A program made the translations under genes and the position numbers. From assembly GCA_963676635.1 (NCBI GenBank), contig OY781105.1:1426001-1490000 (forward strand): a DNA stretch of 64,000 nt, written 5' to 3'. This document shows, piece by piece, positions 1 to 7,751 of this stretch (positions are counted from its first letter, which is position 1; every line of letters starts with the position of its first letter). The notes under the pieces were generated by a model, which saw only the letters and a program-made list of their open reading frames with translations, had not been told where the DNA came from and ran no database searches. The stretch is from GCA-002708315 sp963676635. GTDB lineage: Bacteria; Bacteroidota; Bacteroidia; Bacteroidales; F082.

Positions 1-374
1 TAGTTGATGATAGTCTTTATAGTAGAATATTTACATATGACAGTTTGTGTCCCTACAGTATTGAATCTGACACAATTGATCTTAACTGTGGAATTTTTGT
101 AGATATAAATGATATACCCATTAATGGCAACCAATTTCAGCAATTAAGCATTTTTCCCAATCCTTCATCAGATTATATTAGTATTGAAGCCATACCAGGA
201 ACTAATTGTGAAATAAAAATATTGAACTTTTTAGGCAAAACTGTCCATAAAGTCGAGCTTCCTGACACTGGAAAAGTGTTATGCAATACAATGGGTTGGA
301 ATAAAGGAATCTATATAGTTAGTTTGTTTTGCCAACATAAATATATCTGTTCCAAAAAATTGATAGTAAATTGA
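1..374 (+). CDS. 3' end of a T9SS type A cargo protein (5' part outside window)
   Basis: The frame is open from the first complete codon (base 3) to a TGA at 372-374, so this is the C-terminal part of a longer secreted protein; the TTG at 45 is not a convincing start. The last ~75 residues look like a type IX secretion sorting domain: an 'FPNPSSDYI' strand, a central 'IKILNFLGKTV' strand, and a 'GIYIVSL...SKKLIVN' ending. By family knowledge this domain directs export through the outer membrane followed by cleavage. A strong hairpin terminator lies 135 bases downstream. The catalytic or binding part of the protein is not visible, so the function is unknown. Confidence 0.8.
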   Translation, partial: VDDSLYSRIFTYDSLCPYSIESDTIDLNCGIFVDINDIPINGNQFQQLSIFPNPSSDYISIEAIPGTNCEIKILNFLGKTVHKVELPDTGKVLCNTMGWNKGIYIVSLFCQHKYICSKKLIVN

Positions 375-509
375 CAATTATTTGTTTAGTTTAGTATCAA
401 ATAAGAATAATGGAATATATTTAGCCATTGCTATATGTTAGGGCAGGTATTGATGTCTCGTCCTGAACCACCCCAACTTTGAACCTTAAACATTGACCCT
501 TAAACTTAA

Positions 510-540
510 AAAACCTGCCAGGCAATGCCTGACAGGTTTT
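510..540. terminator. Bidirectional hairpin terminator
   Basis: AAAACCTG (510-517) pairs with CAGGTTTT (533-540), and CAGGC/GCCTG extends the stem inside it with one C/A mismatch and a short loop. On the minus strand it starts 3 bases after the tRNA and is followed by a run of six T, ideal for tRNA transcription termination. On the plus strand it can end the T9SS cargo transcript. Confidence 0.75.
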
Positions 541-542
541 AG

Positions 543-616
543 TAGCGAGACCGAGAATTGAACTCGGGACCTCCGGGTTATGAATCCGACGCTCTAACCA
601 ACTGAGCTACCTCGCC
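543..616 (-). tRNA. tRNA-Met (anticodon CAU)
   Basis: The minus strand folds into a 74-nt cloverleaf. The acceptor GGCGAGG (616-610) pairs with TCTCGCT with two G-U pairs; the D-arm has TAGCTCAG...GAGC; the anticodon loop is TTCATAA (CAU); the T-stem is CCGAG/CTCGG around TTCAATT; the discriminator is A. CCA is not encoded. The sequence fits an elongator Met tRNA, but a CAU tRNA-Ile read after lysidine modification cannot be excluded by eye. One A/C mismatch closes the anticodon stem. Confidence 0.93.
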
Positions 617-642
617 AGATATTCTCTTTAATTTTGAGGGTG

Positions 643-650
643 CAAAAATA
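643..650 (-). promoter_or_regulatory. -7 box for the tRNA gene
   Basis: The minus strand reads TATTTTTG, matching the Bacteroidota -7 consensus TAnnTTTG, 27 bases upstream of the mature tRNA 5' end. No TTG is found at the usual 19-21 nt spacing. Confidence 0.5.
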
Positions 651-689
651 AAAAAATATGATTGCAATATGATATTTTTTTAAAAGTTT

Positions 690-960
690 TTTTGGTGAAT
701 GGTGATTTGTGGCCGTGTCCGCCCACCGGCGGATGAATAGTGAGCTGCGCATATTTTTCCCATTGTCACCTTGTCCCCTTGTCACCTTGTCACTTTCTTT
801 TGGTGAATAGTGGCCGTGTCCGACTCAGTCGGATGAATAGTGAACTGTGTCCGCCTACCGGCGGATGGTGAGCTGCGCATATTTTTCCCATTGTCACCTT
901 GTCACCTTGTCACCTTGTCACCTTGTCCCTCGTCTCTCGTCCCTTCAGTCCCTAAAGTCT
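690..960. repeat. Interspersed hairpin and minisatellite cluster
   Basis: Two copies of a composite module are visible (about 712-783 and 808-935). Each has a small GC hairpin (TCCGCC..GGCGGA or TCCGACT.AGTCGGA), then GATGAATAGTGA, then GCTGCGCATATTTTTC, then CATTGTCACCTTGTC with 8-nt CACCTTGT reiterations. The second copy carries two different hairpins. Related modules recur at about 2955-3080, 7365-7510 and 10755-10850. ORFs here only read the repeat. Confidence 0.8.
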
Positions 961-966
961 CCACAA

Positions 967-1785
967 TCACCAACTCCCGCCAGCGCCGCCGCCGCCGAAG
1001 CTCCCGCCGCCGAAGCCGCCAAAGCCACCACCACCGCCGAAGCCTGAGCCTCCACCGCTAAAGCTGTTCCAGCTGCCCGATCGTGAGCTGTTACTCATAG
1101 CACTGCCAAGCCACAAAGCCGTCCAAAACGAACCCGACCCTCTCGTGCCTATGGAATGTGAACGTGAACCACTGATACGGATAAGAATAAAAACCAAAAT
1201 TATTATTATAAAAGGAATAACAGCAAAAATGCTATTACCACCCACCTGTTTATTATACTCATCAGAATTAATCTCGCCAGCAGCAAGCTTCATAAGCACA
1301 TCAACAGCATTATCAATACCACCATAATAATCCCCACGCTTAAAATCAGGGATCATTTCATTATCAACAATACGTTTGGTAGTAGCATCCGGAATAGCCG
1401 GCTCCAGTCCGTAGCCCACAGCAATATACACCTCACCACGATCACGGTCGCCATACTTAGGCTTCACAAGCACCACCACACCATTGTCGAACTTCTTACG
1501 ACCTACCTTCCACTTCTCCCCTATCTCATAGGCAAACATCGCCTTATCATTGCCTTTCAGCGACTTCACAATCACAACGGTAATCTGGTTGGAAGTACTG
1601 TCGTTAAAAGCCACCAGCTTATGCTCCAGCTGATTAGCCTGCTTCCCCGAAAGGATACCAGCAAAATCGTTAACAAGCCTTGGCGGCGATGGACGTGCCG
1701 GTATTTGCGCCTGCACCATAACAGTAACAAACGCAAACAACAATAAAAGAGAAAGTTTACGGAAAAGTAGTTGTAATGTATTCAT
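967..1785 (-). CDS. TPM-domain membrane protein with Gly-rich tail (YgcG-like)
   Basis: 272 residues from the ATG at 1785; an upstream ATG at 1824 would overlap the preceding gene. There is an N-terminal signal peptide ending near 'VMVQAQ', then a TPM domain of about 130 residues ('LVNDFAGILS', 'TVVIVKSL', 'VYIAVGYGLE', 'GIDNAVDVLM'), a transmembrane helix ('AVIPFIIIILVFILI') and a C-terminal Ser/Gly-rich tail ending GGSW. This is the usual layout of TPM-phosphatase/YgcG proteins, whose activity is poorly defined. It starts 7 bases after the stop of a second TPM gene, and LemA lies upstream, so the three are likely one operon. The tail DNA is much more GC-rich than its surroundings. Confidence 0.85.
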   Translation of the reverse strand: MNTLQLLFRKLSLLLLFAFVTVMVQAQIPARPSPPRLVNDFAGILSGKQANQLEHKLVAFNDSTSNQITVVIVKSLKGNDKAMFAYEIGEKWKVGRKKFDNGVVVLVKPKYGDRDRGEVYIAVGYGLEPAIPDATTKRIVDNEMIPDFKRGDYYGGIDNAVDVLMKLAAGEINSDEYNKQVGGNSIFAVIPFIIIILVFILIRISGSRSHSIGTRGSGSFWTALWLGSAMSNSSRSGSWNSFSGGGSGFGGGGGFGGFGGGSFGGGGAGGSW

Positions 1786-1792
1786 AATATTA

Positions 1793-2233
1793 TTATCCAA
1801 ATGACACTTCGTCAGAAAGCTCATTTATATCATCGATATGATAAGGGAAATGCTTTTTAAGAGATTTACCCGCCTCCTCGATACCATAAATCAGGCCTTC
1901 TGTAAATTTATCCTCAGCAAAATACTCTGCCATATTACCTTTTATCACTTCCCAGAAATTTTCAGGCACCTCTTTATTGATACCGGAATCACCGATAATG
2001 GCAAACTTTTTACTTTTAAGGGCCAGATAAAACAGCACACCATTACGCTGTTCGGTATTATCCATACCCAGTTTGTTAAACATATGAGCAGCACAATCAA
2101 GCACATCCACAGTACAATTATTTTCAATATGCACCCTTATTTCTCCTGATGTATCCAACTCTGCATTAAGAATAGCCCTCTTAATATCGGCAGTCTGCTC
2201 CTTTGTAAAAAAATCTTTGGCACTGGTTTTCAT
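1793..2233 (-). CDS. Cytoplasmic TPM-domain protein
   Basis: 146 residues with no signal peptide or membrane segment. It is a single TPM-type alpha/beta fold: 'FTKEQTADIKRAILNAELDTSGEIRVHIENNC', 'RNGVLFYLALKSKKFAIIGDSGI' and a C-terminal helix with 'EGLIYGIEEAGKSLKKHFPY'. In Bacteroidota such short TPM proteins commonly accompany LemA and a membrane TPM protein, as here. The biochemical role is not established; the gene order suggests the three act together at the cell envelope. Confidence 0.8.
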   Translation of the reverse strand: MKTSAKDFFTKEQTADIKRAILNAELDTSGEIRVHIENNCTVDVLDCAAHMFNKLGMDNTEQRNGVLFYLALKSKKFAIIGDSGINKEVPENFWEVIKGNMAEYFAEDKFTEGLIYGIEEAGKSLKKHFPYHIDDINELSDEVSFG

Positions 2234-2292
2234 CTTCTTAAGATATTTTATTAAGTTCCGTAATTATCAATTTGCTGCATTGATCACTATCA

Positions 2293-2889
2293 TTAGAACT
2301 CCACTTTTGGAGCCGTTTCCGTCCCCTCCTGAGCCTTAAAATACGGTTTAGGCTCAAAACCAAACATATTTGCAAACAGATTTTTAGGAAATTTTTTAAT
2401 CAGTGTATTATATCTACGCGCTGCTTCATTGAACTTCCTGCGTTCCACAGCAATCCTGTTTTCTGTTCCTTCCAGTTGTGCCTGCAGCTCCATAAAGTTT
2501 GTATTTGCCTTCAGATCAGGATAGCGTTCTACTACCACCATCAATTTCGACAAAGCGCTGCTTAGCCCATCCTGTGCCTGCTGGAATGCTGCTATCTTCT
2601 CAGGAGTAAGGTTTCCCGCATCTATAGTGGTACTGGTTGCTTTCGACCTTGCGGTGATAACACCTTCGAGGGTTTCCTTCTCATGAGTAGCATACCCTTT
2701 TACTGTTGCCACCAGGTTTGGTATCAAATCTGCTCTGCGCTGATATACATTTTCCACATCAGCCCAATGCTTATCAACATTCTCCGATTCAACAACCATA
2801 CTGTTGTATGATCCCTTAAACCAGCTGTATAATATAACAGCCACAACAGCAATTACTATAATTATAATCCAGGTTTTCTTCATATTCAA
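2293..2889 (-). CDS. LemA family protein
   Basis: 198 residues: one N-terminal transmembrane helix ('TWIIIIVIAVVAVILYSWF'), then a long helical LemA domain with the typical 'NVYQRRADLIPNLVATVKGY', 'YPDLKANTNFMELQAQLEGT' and 'ENRIAVERRKFNEAARRYN' stretches. The length is typical of the family. The function is unsettled, though LemA proteins are membrane-anchored. It is first in the LemA-TPM-TPM set, with 59 bases to the next gene, so probable co-transcription. Confidence 0.92.
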   Translation of the reverse strand: MNMKKTWIIIIVIAVVAVILYSWFKGSYNSMVVESENVDKHWADVENVYQRRADLIPNLVATVKGYATHEKETLEGVITARSKATSTTIDAGNLTPEKIAAFQQAQDGLSSALSKLMVVVERYPDLKANTNFMELQAQLEGTENRIAVERRKFNEAARRYNTLIKKFPKNLFANMFGFEPKPYFKAQEGTETAPKVEF

Positions 2890-2947
2890 TCAGTTTTTAT
2901 TTGCGCTCGCTAAGTTAATAGTTTTTCTAATAAGTTTTATATTCAAG

Positions 2948-3080
2948 GAGTAATTGGTGAATGGTGAGTGGTGAGTGGTGAATGGTGAATGGTGAATAGT
3001 GAATAGTGAGCTGCGCATATTTTTCACCTTGTCACCTTGTCACCTTGTCACCTTGTCACCTTGTCACTTGTCTCTCGTCA
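2948..3080. repeat. 7-nt GGTGAAT and 8-nt CACCTTGT minisatellites
   Basis: About eight copies of a 7-nt unit (GGTGAAT/GGTGAGT/AGTGAAT) run from 2955 to 3009. The linker GAGCTGCGCATATTTTTC follows, then five 8-nt CACCTTGT units up to about 3066. It starts about 60 bases upstream of the lemA start, on the 5' side. Confidence 0.85.
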
Positions 3081-3180
3081 CTTTAAAATTTCAATCATCA
3101 AAAAAACAAATAACAAACAAATTTCAATAACCAAAATCCAAATAACCAAAACCCCACACTCCGGAATTGTCATCTGATTT
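3081..3180 (+). repeat. Dispersed ~100-nt repeat, copy 1
   Basis: An A/C-rich element starting CTTTAAAATTTCAAT and ending CCCACACTCCGGAATTGTCA plus TCTGATTT. It contains imperfect CAAATAACAAACAAAT and ACCAAAATCCAAATAACC blocks. Related copies lie at 7299-7366 (minus), 17906-18005 and 21522-21620. In each the TCTGATTT-like end leads into CTTGTC minisatellite or the CCGCC/GGCGG hairpin. Confidence 0.85.
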
Positions 3181-3190
3181 CCCCTTGTCC

Positions 3191-3585
3191 CTGCCTGACC
3201 GCCTCAGGCGGTTCCCTTTTCTTCCCGAGCCTCACAATATCGCGTTTTCAATATAGGGGATTCCTCACCGCTACGCTTTCTTCGGAATGACAGCTAATTA
3301 ATAAAAACAGACTAAAAAGAGAGATTGATTTTTTCATTCTTCATTTTTCATTTTTCATTTTTCATTTCCCCTGCCTGACCGCCTCAGGCGGTTCCCTTTT
3401 CTTCCCGAGCCTCACATTATCGCGTTTTCAATATAGGGGATTCCTCACCGCTACGCTTTCTTCGGAATGACAGCTAATTAATAAAAACAGACTAAAAAGA
3501 GAGATTGATTTTTTCATTCTTCATTTTTCATTTTTCATTTTTCATGTCCCCTGCCTGACCGCCTCAGGCGGTTCCCCTTGTCACC
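3191..3585. repeat. 180-bp tandem duplication, about 2.2 copies
   Basis: The unit starting CTGCCTGACCGCCTCAGGCG occurs at 3191 and 3371, exactly 180 bases apart, and a partial third copy begins at 3551. The unit holds a CCGCC/GGCGG hairpin, an 'ATTCCTCACCGCTACGC...GGAATGACA' inverted segment and five or so 7-nt TTCATTT units. The two full copies differ at only a few bases (for example CACAATAT versus CACATTAT), which implies recent duplication. No ORF with recognisable coding content is present. Confidence 0.92.
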
Positions 3586-3642
3586 TTGTCACTCCTTGTC
3601 ACCTCGTCACCTTGTCACCTTGTCACCTCGTCACTCCATTCC
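3574..3642. repeat. 8-nt CACCTTGT/CACCTCGT minisatellite
   Basis: Eight or so degenerate 8-nt units directly abut the stop codon of the metal-exporter gene (its stop is at 3643-3645), so there is no ordinary 3' flank between gene and repeat. Confidence 0.8.
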
Positions 3643-4719
3643 CTACATCCCCATCATCAGTCCAGCTCCGCCAACAACAAGTCCCACAGCAATATTTATT
3701 CCCTTTATAAGAAGAAATCCTTTGCGGGATTCGGCTAACAGCGGCAGACTACCATGGCCGTCCTGTACTATAGAGCTGGCCAGTAATATGCTGAGAGGAA
3801 GGTTGCCTGATGCAAAAAGCACCACAAACATAAGGTGGGGGCCCGACTGTGGGATTATCCCGATAAGGACAGCCACCAATAGCACCACATAAAGATTATT
3901 ACCGATAAGACTTTCCAGATCGAAGTAATGATCGGCAAAATGCAAAACCAGCAATGTACCGAATGTCCATAGAAATATCCGCAACAAATGCTTTTTGATA
4001 ACATGGTCGATTATATGATGATGGATAAAATGATCGTTTACAGTTATTATGATAAACAAAGCCGCCAACAGTACTATTATAAAGGTAGTGCGGATCCATT
4101 CGGGATGCTGGTGGCCATGATCACCCTGAGTGACAATCTCCAGTGTTTCGCTATGATCATGACCTGTAAAGAACACAACAAAAACAAGGATAGCAATTAT
4201 AACAGCCATAAAAACACCACGATACAGAGAGAAATTACGGAAGTTAGCAATAATATCCTTACCCTTATAACAAAAACAATCGGATTCCTCCTGATGTATA
4301 ACCATATGCTTTTCAGGATAGTTAACAACACCGGCTTTACGCTTTGTAAAGAAATTAATAACAAATCCGGCGGCAATGGCGATAACAAACAAGGCAATGT
4401 TAATCATCAATGCCTGCTCAGGTATTATAGAAAACATAAAGAAAGCCTCATCGCCCGAAGTAGCTATCATAGCTGTTGCCAGGGCTGCTGTTCCGATAAG
4501 GTTATGCACATACAGCGATACTGCAGTATAAGCACCCAGGCACCCGGGTATTATGCCCAGAACGGCAGATAGTAATATTTGCTTCCACGGACTACTGCTT
4601 AAGCCTTTGCTCCACAATCCTTTGGAAAAAACATTAAGATACTCAATAATAAGCATCATTATTACCACAAACAAAGTTATGGTAACACTCTGGCGCAATA
4701 CAAATATCAGGTCGTGCAT
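3643..4719 (-). CDS. Putative 10-TM metal exporter (manganese/arsenic efflux-like)
   Basis: 358 residues, strongly hydrophobic with about ten predicted membrane segments in two halves. The halves are separated by a soluble loop (residues ~130-150, with 'HQEESDCFCYKG') and a second His-rich loop near 195-205 ('HDHSETLEIVTQGDHGHQH'). 'GIIPGCLGAYTA' in the first half and 'GIIPQSGPHLMF' in the second are internally related, as expected for the family described as putative heavy-metal or manganese exporters. The His/Cys-rich loops fit metal handling. The substrate is inferred from family naming only. A hairpin at 4746-4770 separates it from rubrerythrin upstream. Confidence 0.75.
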   Translation of the reverse strand: MHDLIFVLRQSVTITLFVVIMMLIIEYLNVFSKGLWSKGLSSSPWKQILLSAVLGIIPGCLGAYTAVSLYVHNLIGTAALATAMIATSGDEAFFMFSIIPEQALMINIALFVIAIAAGFVINFFTKRKAGVVNYPEKHMVIHQEESDCFCYKGKDIIANFRNFSLYRGVFMAVIIAILVFVVFFTGHDHSETLEIVTQGDHGHQHPEWIRTTFIIVLLAALFIIITVNDHFIHHHIIDHVIKKHLLRIFLWTFGTLLVLHFADHYFDLESLIGNNLYVVLLVAVLIGIIPQSGPHLMFVVLFASGNLPLSILLASSIVQDGHGSLPLLAESRKGFLLIKGINIAVGLVVGGAGLMMGM

Positions 4720-4745
4720 AGTTTTTACAAATAAGTGCTAAAAAA

Positions 4746-4770
4746 ACCGGGATTCTATTAAAACCCCGGT
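4746..4770 (-). terminator. Intrinsic terminator of the rubrerythrin gene
   Basis: On the minus strand ACCGGG (4770-4765) pairs with CCCGGT (4751-4746) around a 13-nt loop, followed by a run of seven T. It lies about 10 bases after the rubrerythrin stop and so isolates that gene from the exporter gene. Confidence 0.85.
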
Positions 4771-4779
4771 AATATATTT

Positions 4780-5355
4780 TTAATAGTTTTTCTCTTTAAT
4801 TTCGAAGTATGATTTAGGATGCAGACATGCCGGACATTTTTCCGGAGCTTTTTTCCCCTCATGCAGATAACCACAGTTACGGCATTTCCATACTATCTTA
4901 TCTTCGCGCTCAAACACCCTGCCATCATTAAGATTATTGTATAGAGTACGATAACGCTCTTCGTGTGCCTTTTCCACTTTTGCAATCATTTTAAAGGCCA
5001 CAGCTACTTCTTTAAAACCTTCCTCTTCAGCAACTTTAGCAAACTCAGGATATAGCTCTACCCATTCCTCATTCTCGCCATCAGCGGCAGCTTTAAGGTT
5101 TTCCATGGTATCGCCAATAACTCCTGCAGGATAAGCAGCTGTTATTTCCACCATTCCACCTTCCAGAAATTTGAAGAATCTTTTGGCATGTTCCTTTTCG
5201 TTTAACGCTGTCTCTTCAAAGATGGCTGATATTTGCTCAAGTCCCTCTTTTTTAGCCTGTTTAGCAAAATAGTCGTAACGCATGCGGGCTTGTGATTCCC
5301 CGGCAAATGCCTTTAGAAGATTCTGTTCTGTTTTAGTTCCTTTTAACGAATTCAT
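4780..5355 (-). CDS. rbr: Rubrerythrin
   Basis: 191 residues with both canonical parts. The ferritin-like diiron domain includes 'AFAGESQARMRYDYFAKQA', 'EETALNEKEHAKRF', 'EEEGFKEVAVAFKMIAKVEKAHEERY'. The C-terminal rubredoxin-like site has 'CRNCGYLHEG' and 'CPAC'. By family knowledge it is a cytoplasmic NADH-linked peroxide reductase of anaerobes. A -7 box lies at 5382-5389 and a terminator follows, so it is a single-gene unit. Its presence supports an oxygen-sensitive metabolism, in line with the AOR gene at 18.9-21 kb. Confidence 0.97.
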   Translation of the reverse strand: MNSLKGTKTEQNLLKAFAGESQARMRYDYFAKQAKKEGLEQISAIFEETALNEKEHAKRFFKFLEGGMVEITAAYPAGVIGDTMENLKAAADGENEEWVELYPEFAKVAEEEGFKEVAVAFKMIAKVEKAHEERYRTLYNNLNDGRVFEREDKIVWKCRNCGYLHEGKKAPEKCPACLHPKSYFEIKEKNY

Positions 5356-5381
5356 GATTTTCTGTTTTAATAAGTTTTCGC

Positions 5382-5389
5382 CAAATTTA
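5382..5389 (-). promoter_or_regulatory. -7 box for rubrerythrin
   Basis: The minus strand reads TAAATTTG, a full match to TAnnTTTG, 27 bases before the ATG. No well-spaced -33 TTG is seen. Confidence 0.5.
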
Positions 5390-5473
5390 ATAATTATTGA
5401 TCAATTTTTCTGTCATCATATTAATAATTAGCCGAACATATGTAATTTTACAATCAAAATTCATCAACAAGTT

Positions 5474-7069
5474 ATGAAACACCTGGTAAATACATTACTG
5501 TTAATAATTTTATCCTTATGGGGATACGGACAAAGCTCATTGCTTACAGTGGCTGAGAAATCTGATTTCAAGGCAACATCAAAATATGAGGATGTGATAA
5601 ATTTTGTGAACACCCTCAGCATGCAGTCAGACATAATAAATGTTGAGATCATTGCGAAAACCACAGAAGGAAGGGATATACCGGCAATGATTATTGCCAA
5701 CCCTGCTGTTAGCACCCCTGATGATGTAGGTAACAGGATTACCGTTTACCTGCAGGCTAACATCCATGCCGGCGAAGTGGAAGGTAAGGAAGCTACTTTG
5801 ATGCTGGCACGTGAGCTGGCTGGCAATCCCGATAACCAGATTCTGAAAAATGCCGTTGTGATTATTGTACCTAACCTCAATGCCGACGGTAATGAGAAGA
5901 TAAGCACAAAGCACCGCACTAACCAGGTTGGCCCCGATGATGGTGTTGGTATTAGATATAACGGACAAAATCTGGATCTTAACAGAGATGCTATGAAAGT
6001 GGAAAGCCCTGAGATAAAAGGGGTAATAGAACAGATACTAAACCCGTGGGACCCTGCTGTAACTGTCGACTGCCACACTACAAACGGCTCATACCACGAA
6101 GAGCCTGTTACATTTACTTGGATGATGAACCCCAATGGTAACCGCACGCTTATAAACTACATGCGTGATAAGATGATGCCGGCGGTACATGATACGCTAT
6201 GGAATAAATATGATGTAGAGAATGTTTTCTATGGTGAGTTTATCGACAGGCTGGATATCAACAAAGGATGGATATCATATGCCAGCGAGCCAAGGTATGT
6301 GGTGAACTATATAGGATTGAGAAACAGACTTGCTATTTTAAATGAGAACTATGTTTATGCCGATTACAAAACGAGAGTATATGGCTGCCTGTCGCTGCTG
6401 AAATCTATACTGGAGTATGCTTCTGATAATAGCAGTTCAATACAAAAGATGCTGAATGATGTAGACAAACAAACAATCGCCAGAGGCGACAATCCCACTG
6501 TAGCTGATTCCTTTTCCATTAAATACAAAGGCTACCCTACCCCGGAGCCCATCACCATAAAAGCCTTTGAAGCTGATACTATCCCCGGTGTTAAAGGCTA
6601 TTGGAGGTTTAAAAAAAGCGACAGAAAGCGCACAGTTACTGTGCCGTATATAGCAGATTACTATTCTGTTGAAGGATTACGTTTCCCTTACGCATATATC
6701 ATTAATGTGGCTGATCCTGATGTTTTGGAATTGCTGAAAACCCATGGCATCGAAATAAAACAGCTGCCACACGACACCACGCTAATGACAGAGGAGTTCA
6801 ATTTTGATAACCTAACACCAGCAGGGCGCCTCAACCAGGGACACTATACCAACACCGCCAGTGGCACCTTCACACAGAAAGAGAAAACCTTTGCCGCCGG
6901 CACCTATATTATATATACAGCACAGCCACTGGGCAGTCTTGTTGCTGCCCTTCTGGAACCACAATCAGACGATGGCATGCTTAAATGGAATTATTTCGAC
7001 AGATACCTGGCCCCACAATGGGGAGGAGGGTATTATGCATATCCGGTTTATCGGGTATTGGAGATGTGA
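5474..7069 (+). CDS. M14 family zinc carboxypeptidase, secreted
   Basis: 531 residues with an N-terminal signal peptide ('LVNTLLLIILSLWGYGQ'). The zinc ligands are H98 and E101 in 'NIHAGEVEGKE' and H201 in 'VDCHTTNG'. 'LNRDAMK' supplies the N-R pair of the substrate site, and 'LNENYVY' a candidate catalytic Glu. The C-terminal ~200 residues form an additional beta-rich domain. Probably periplasmic or outer-membrane-associated, cutting C-terminal residues from peptides. It stands alone; about 10 bases after the stop a large repeat cluster begins. Confidence 0.9.
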   Translation: MKHLVNTLLLIILSLWGYGQSSLLTVAEKSDFKATSKYEDVINFVNTLSMQSDIINVEIIAKTTEGRDIPAMIIANPAVSTPDDVGNRITVYLQANIHAGEVEGKEATLMLARELAGNPDNQILKNAVVIIVPNLNADGNEKISTKHRTNQVGPDDGVGIRYNGQNLDLNRDAMKVESPEIKGVIEQILNPWDPAVTVDCHTTNGSYHEEPVTFTWMMNPNGNRTLINYMRDKMMPAVHDTLWNKYDVENVFYGEFIDRLDINKGWISYASEPRYVVNYIGLRNRLAILNENYVYADYKTRVYGCLSLLKSILEYASDNSSSIQKMLNDVDKQTIARGDNPTVADSFSIKYKGYPTPEPITIKAFEADTIPGVKGYWRFKKSDRKRTVTVPYIADYYSVEGLRFPYAYIINVADPDVLELLKTHGIEIKQLPHDTTLMTEEFNFDNLTPAGRLNQGHYTNTASGTFTQKEKTFAAGTYIIYTAQPLGSLVAALLEPQSDDGMLKWNYFDRYLAPQWGGGYYAYPVYRVLEM

Positions 7070-7074
7070 GGGAG

Positions 7075-7298
7075 TTTTGAGGACTGAAGGGAACGAAGGG
7101 AACCTCCTGAGGCGGTCAGGCAGGGACGAGGGACGAGAGACAAGAGACGAGAGACAAGAGACAAGGGGACAAGGTGAACCGCCTGAGGCGGTCAGGCAGG
7201 GGAAATGAAGAATGAATAATGAAGAATGAATAATGAAGAATGAATAATCAACAGACAAATATCAAATTACAAATAATAATCAATTATCAAAAATCAAA
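7075..7298. repeat. Minisatellite and hairpin cluster after the M14 gene
   Basis: In order: 'GAGGACTGAAGGGAACGAAG', a GC hairpin (CCTCCTGAGGCGG at ~7101), 7-nt GAGACAA/GAGACGA units (7130-7175), a second CCGCC/GGCGG hairpin (~7180), and 7-nt AATGAAG/AATGAAT units (7204-7243). It is the mirror-image arrangement of the 3.1-3.6 kb region. Confidence 0.85.
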
Positions 7299-7366
7299 CA
7301 TCAGATGACAATTCCGGAGTGTGGGGGTTTTGAGCATTTGGATTTTGGTTATTGGAAATTTAAAGT
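7299..7366 (-). repeat. Dispersed ~100-nt repeat, copy 2 (shortened, minus orientation)
   Basis: The reverse complement matches copy 1 from TTTAAATTTCCAATAACC through CCACACTCCGGAATTGTCA and TCTGAT. It lacks the CAAATAACAAAC block present in the other three. Confidence 0.8.
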
Positions 7367-7515
7367 GACAAGGTGACAAAGCGAGAAAAACGCTCTGCTC
7401 ACCATCCGCCGGTAGGCGGACACAGTTCACTATTCACTATTCACCATTCACTATTCACCATTCACCATTCACCATTCACCATTCACTACTCACCATTCAC
7501 CATTCACCACTCACC
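7367..7515. repeat. GAGCAGAGCG module plus 7-nt TTCACCA minisatellite
   Basis: In minus orientation this is the same module as 712-935: 7-nt GGTGAAT units (about eleven), a TCCGCC/GGCGGA hairpin (~7405), then a linker in which GTGAGCTGCGCA is replaced by GTGAGCAGAGCG, then CACCTTGTC. The variant linker is shared with the copy at 10790-10815. Confidence 0.8.
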
Positions 7516-7563
7516 AAGTCGATTACTACAGCATTAATTGCTTATTTTGTGAAGACATATTAG

Positions 7564-7706
7564 TGTTTTGATGCGCATCAGAAACAATCCTGATGCGCAT
7601 CAGAAACCATCCTGATGCGCATCAGGATATTAATAAGACAAGAGAAAATAAGTGTTTTCACAAGAGGAATTAGGTGTTTTCACCTGTACCAGCAAGTGTT
7701 TTTATT
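7564..7706 (-). repeat. 22-nt period array A (dyad GATGCGCATC)
   Basis: Three perfect GATGCGCATC dyads start at 7570, 7592 and 7614 (22-nt steps). They are followed in the same register by AGACAAG, TCACAAG and TCACCTG units, with 'acaag'-equivalent bases at 7638, 7660 and 7682. GTGTTTT marks the unit boundaries at 7652, 7674 and 7696. The minus strand gives the CTTGTG-then-dyad order seen at 40.7 and 62.0 kb. It lies between the convergent M14 and sulfotransferase genes. Confidence 0.9.
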
Positions 7707-7745
7707 ACCTTTTCGCAAAGTCGCATTTTCGCCCAGTCGCCCCAT
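7707..7745. repeat. GGCGAAAATGCGA-type short repeat
   Basis: The plus strand reads TTTCGCAAAGTCGCATTTTC and then GCCCAGTCGCC, 8-9-nt reiterations. The reverse complement resembles 15990-16030 (GGGCGAAAATGCAAAAAAGC) and 21178-21205 (GGCGAAAAGGCGAAGAGG). Confidence 0.6.
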
Positions 7746-7751
7746 AGCACG

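Noticed and set aside
840..1061. Plus-strand ORFs with Ser/Arg- and Ala-rich peptides
   Set aside because: They read the repeat cluster and the antisense of the Gly-rich tail of the TPM gene; no codon pattern of a real gene.
3191..3585. Insertion sequence
   Set aside because: Tandem units of 180 bp have no transposase frame and no terminal inverted repeats or target duplications that I can see.
3988..4572. 194-codon plus-strand ORF
   Set aside because: Antisense to the metal exporter, which has a complete membrane-protein pattern and family signatures.
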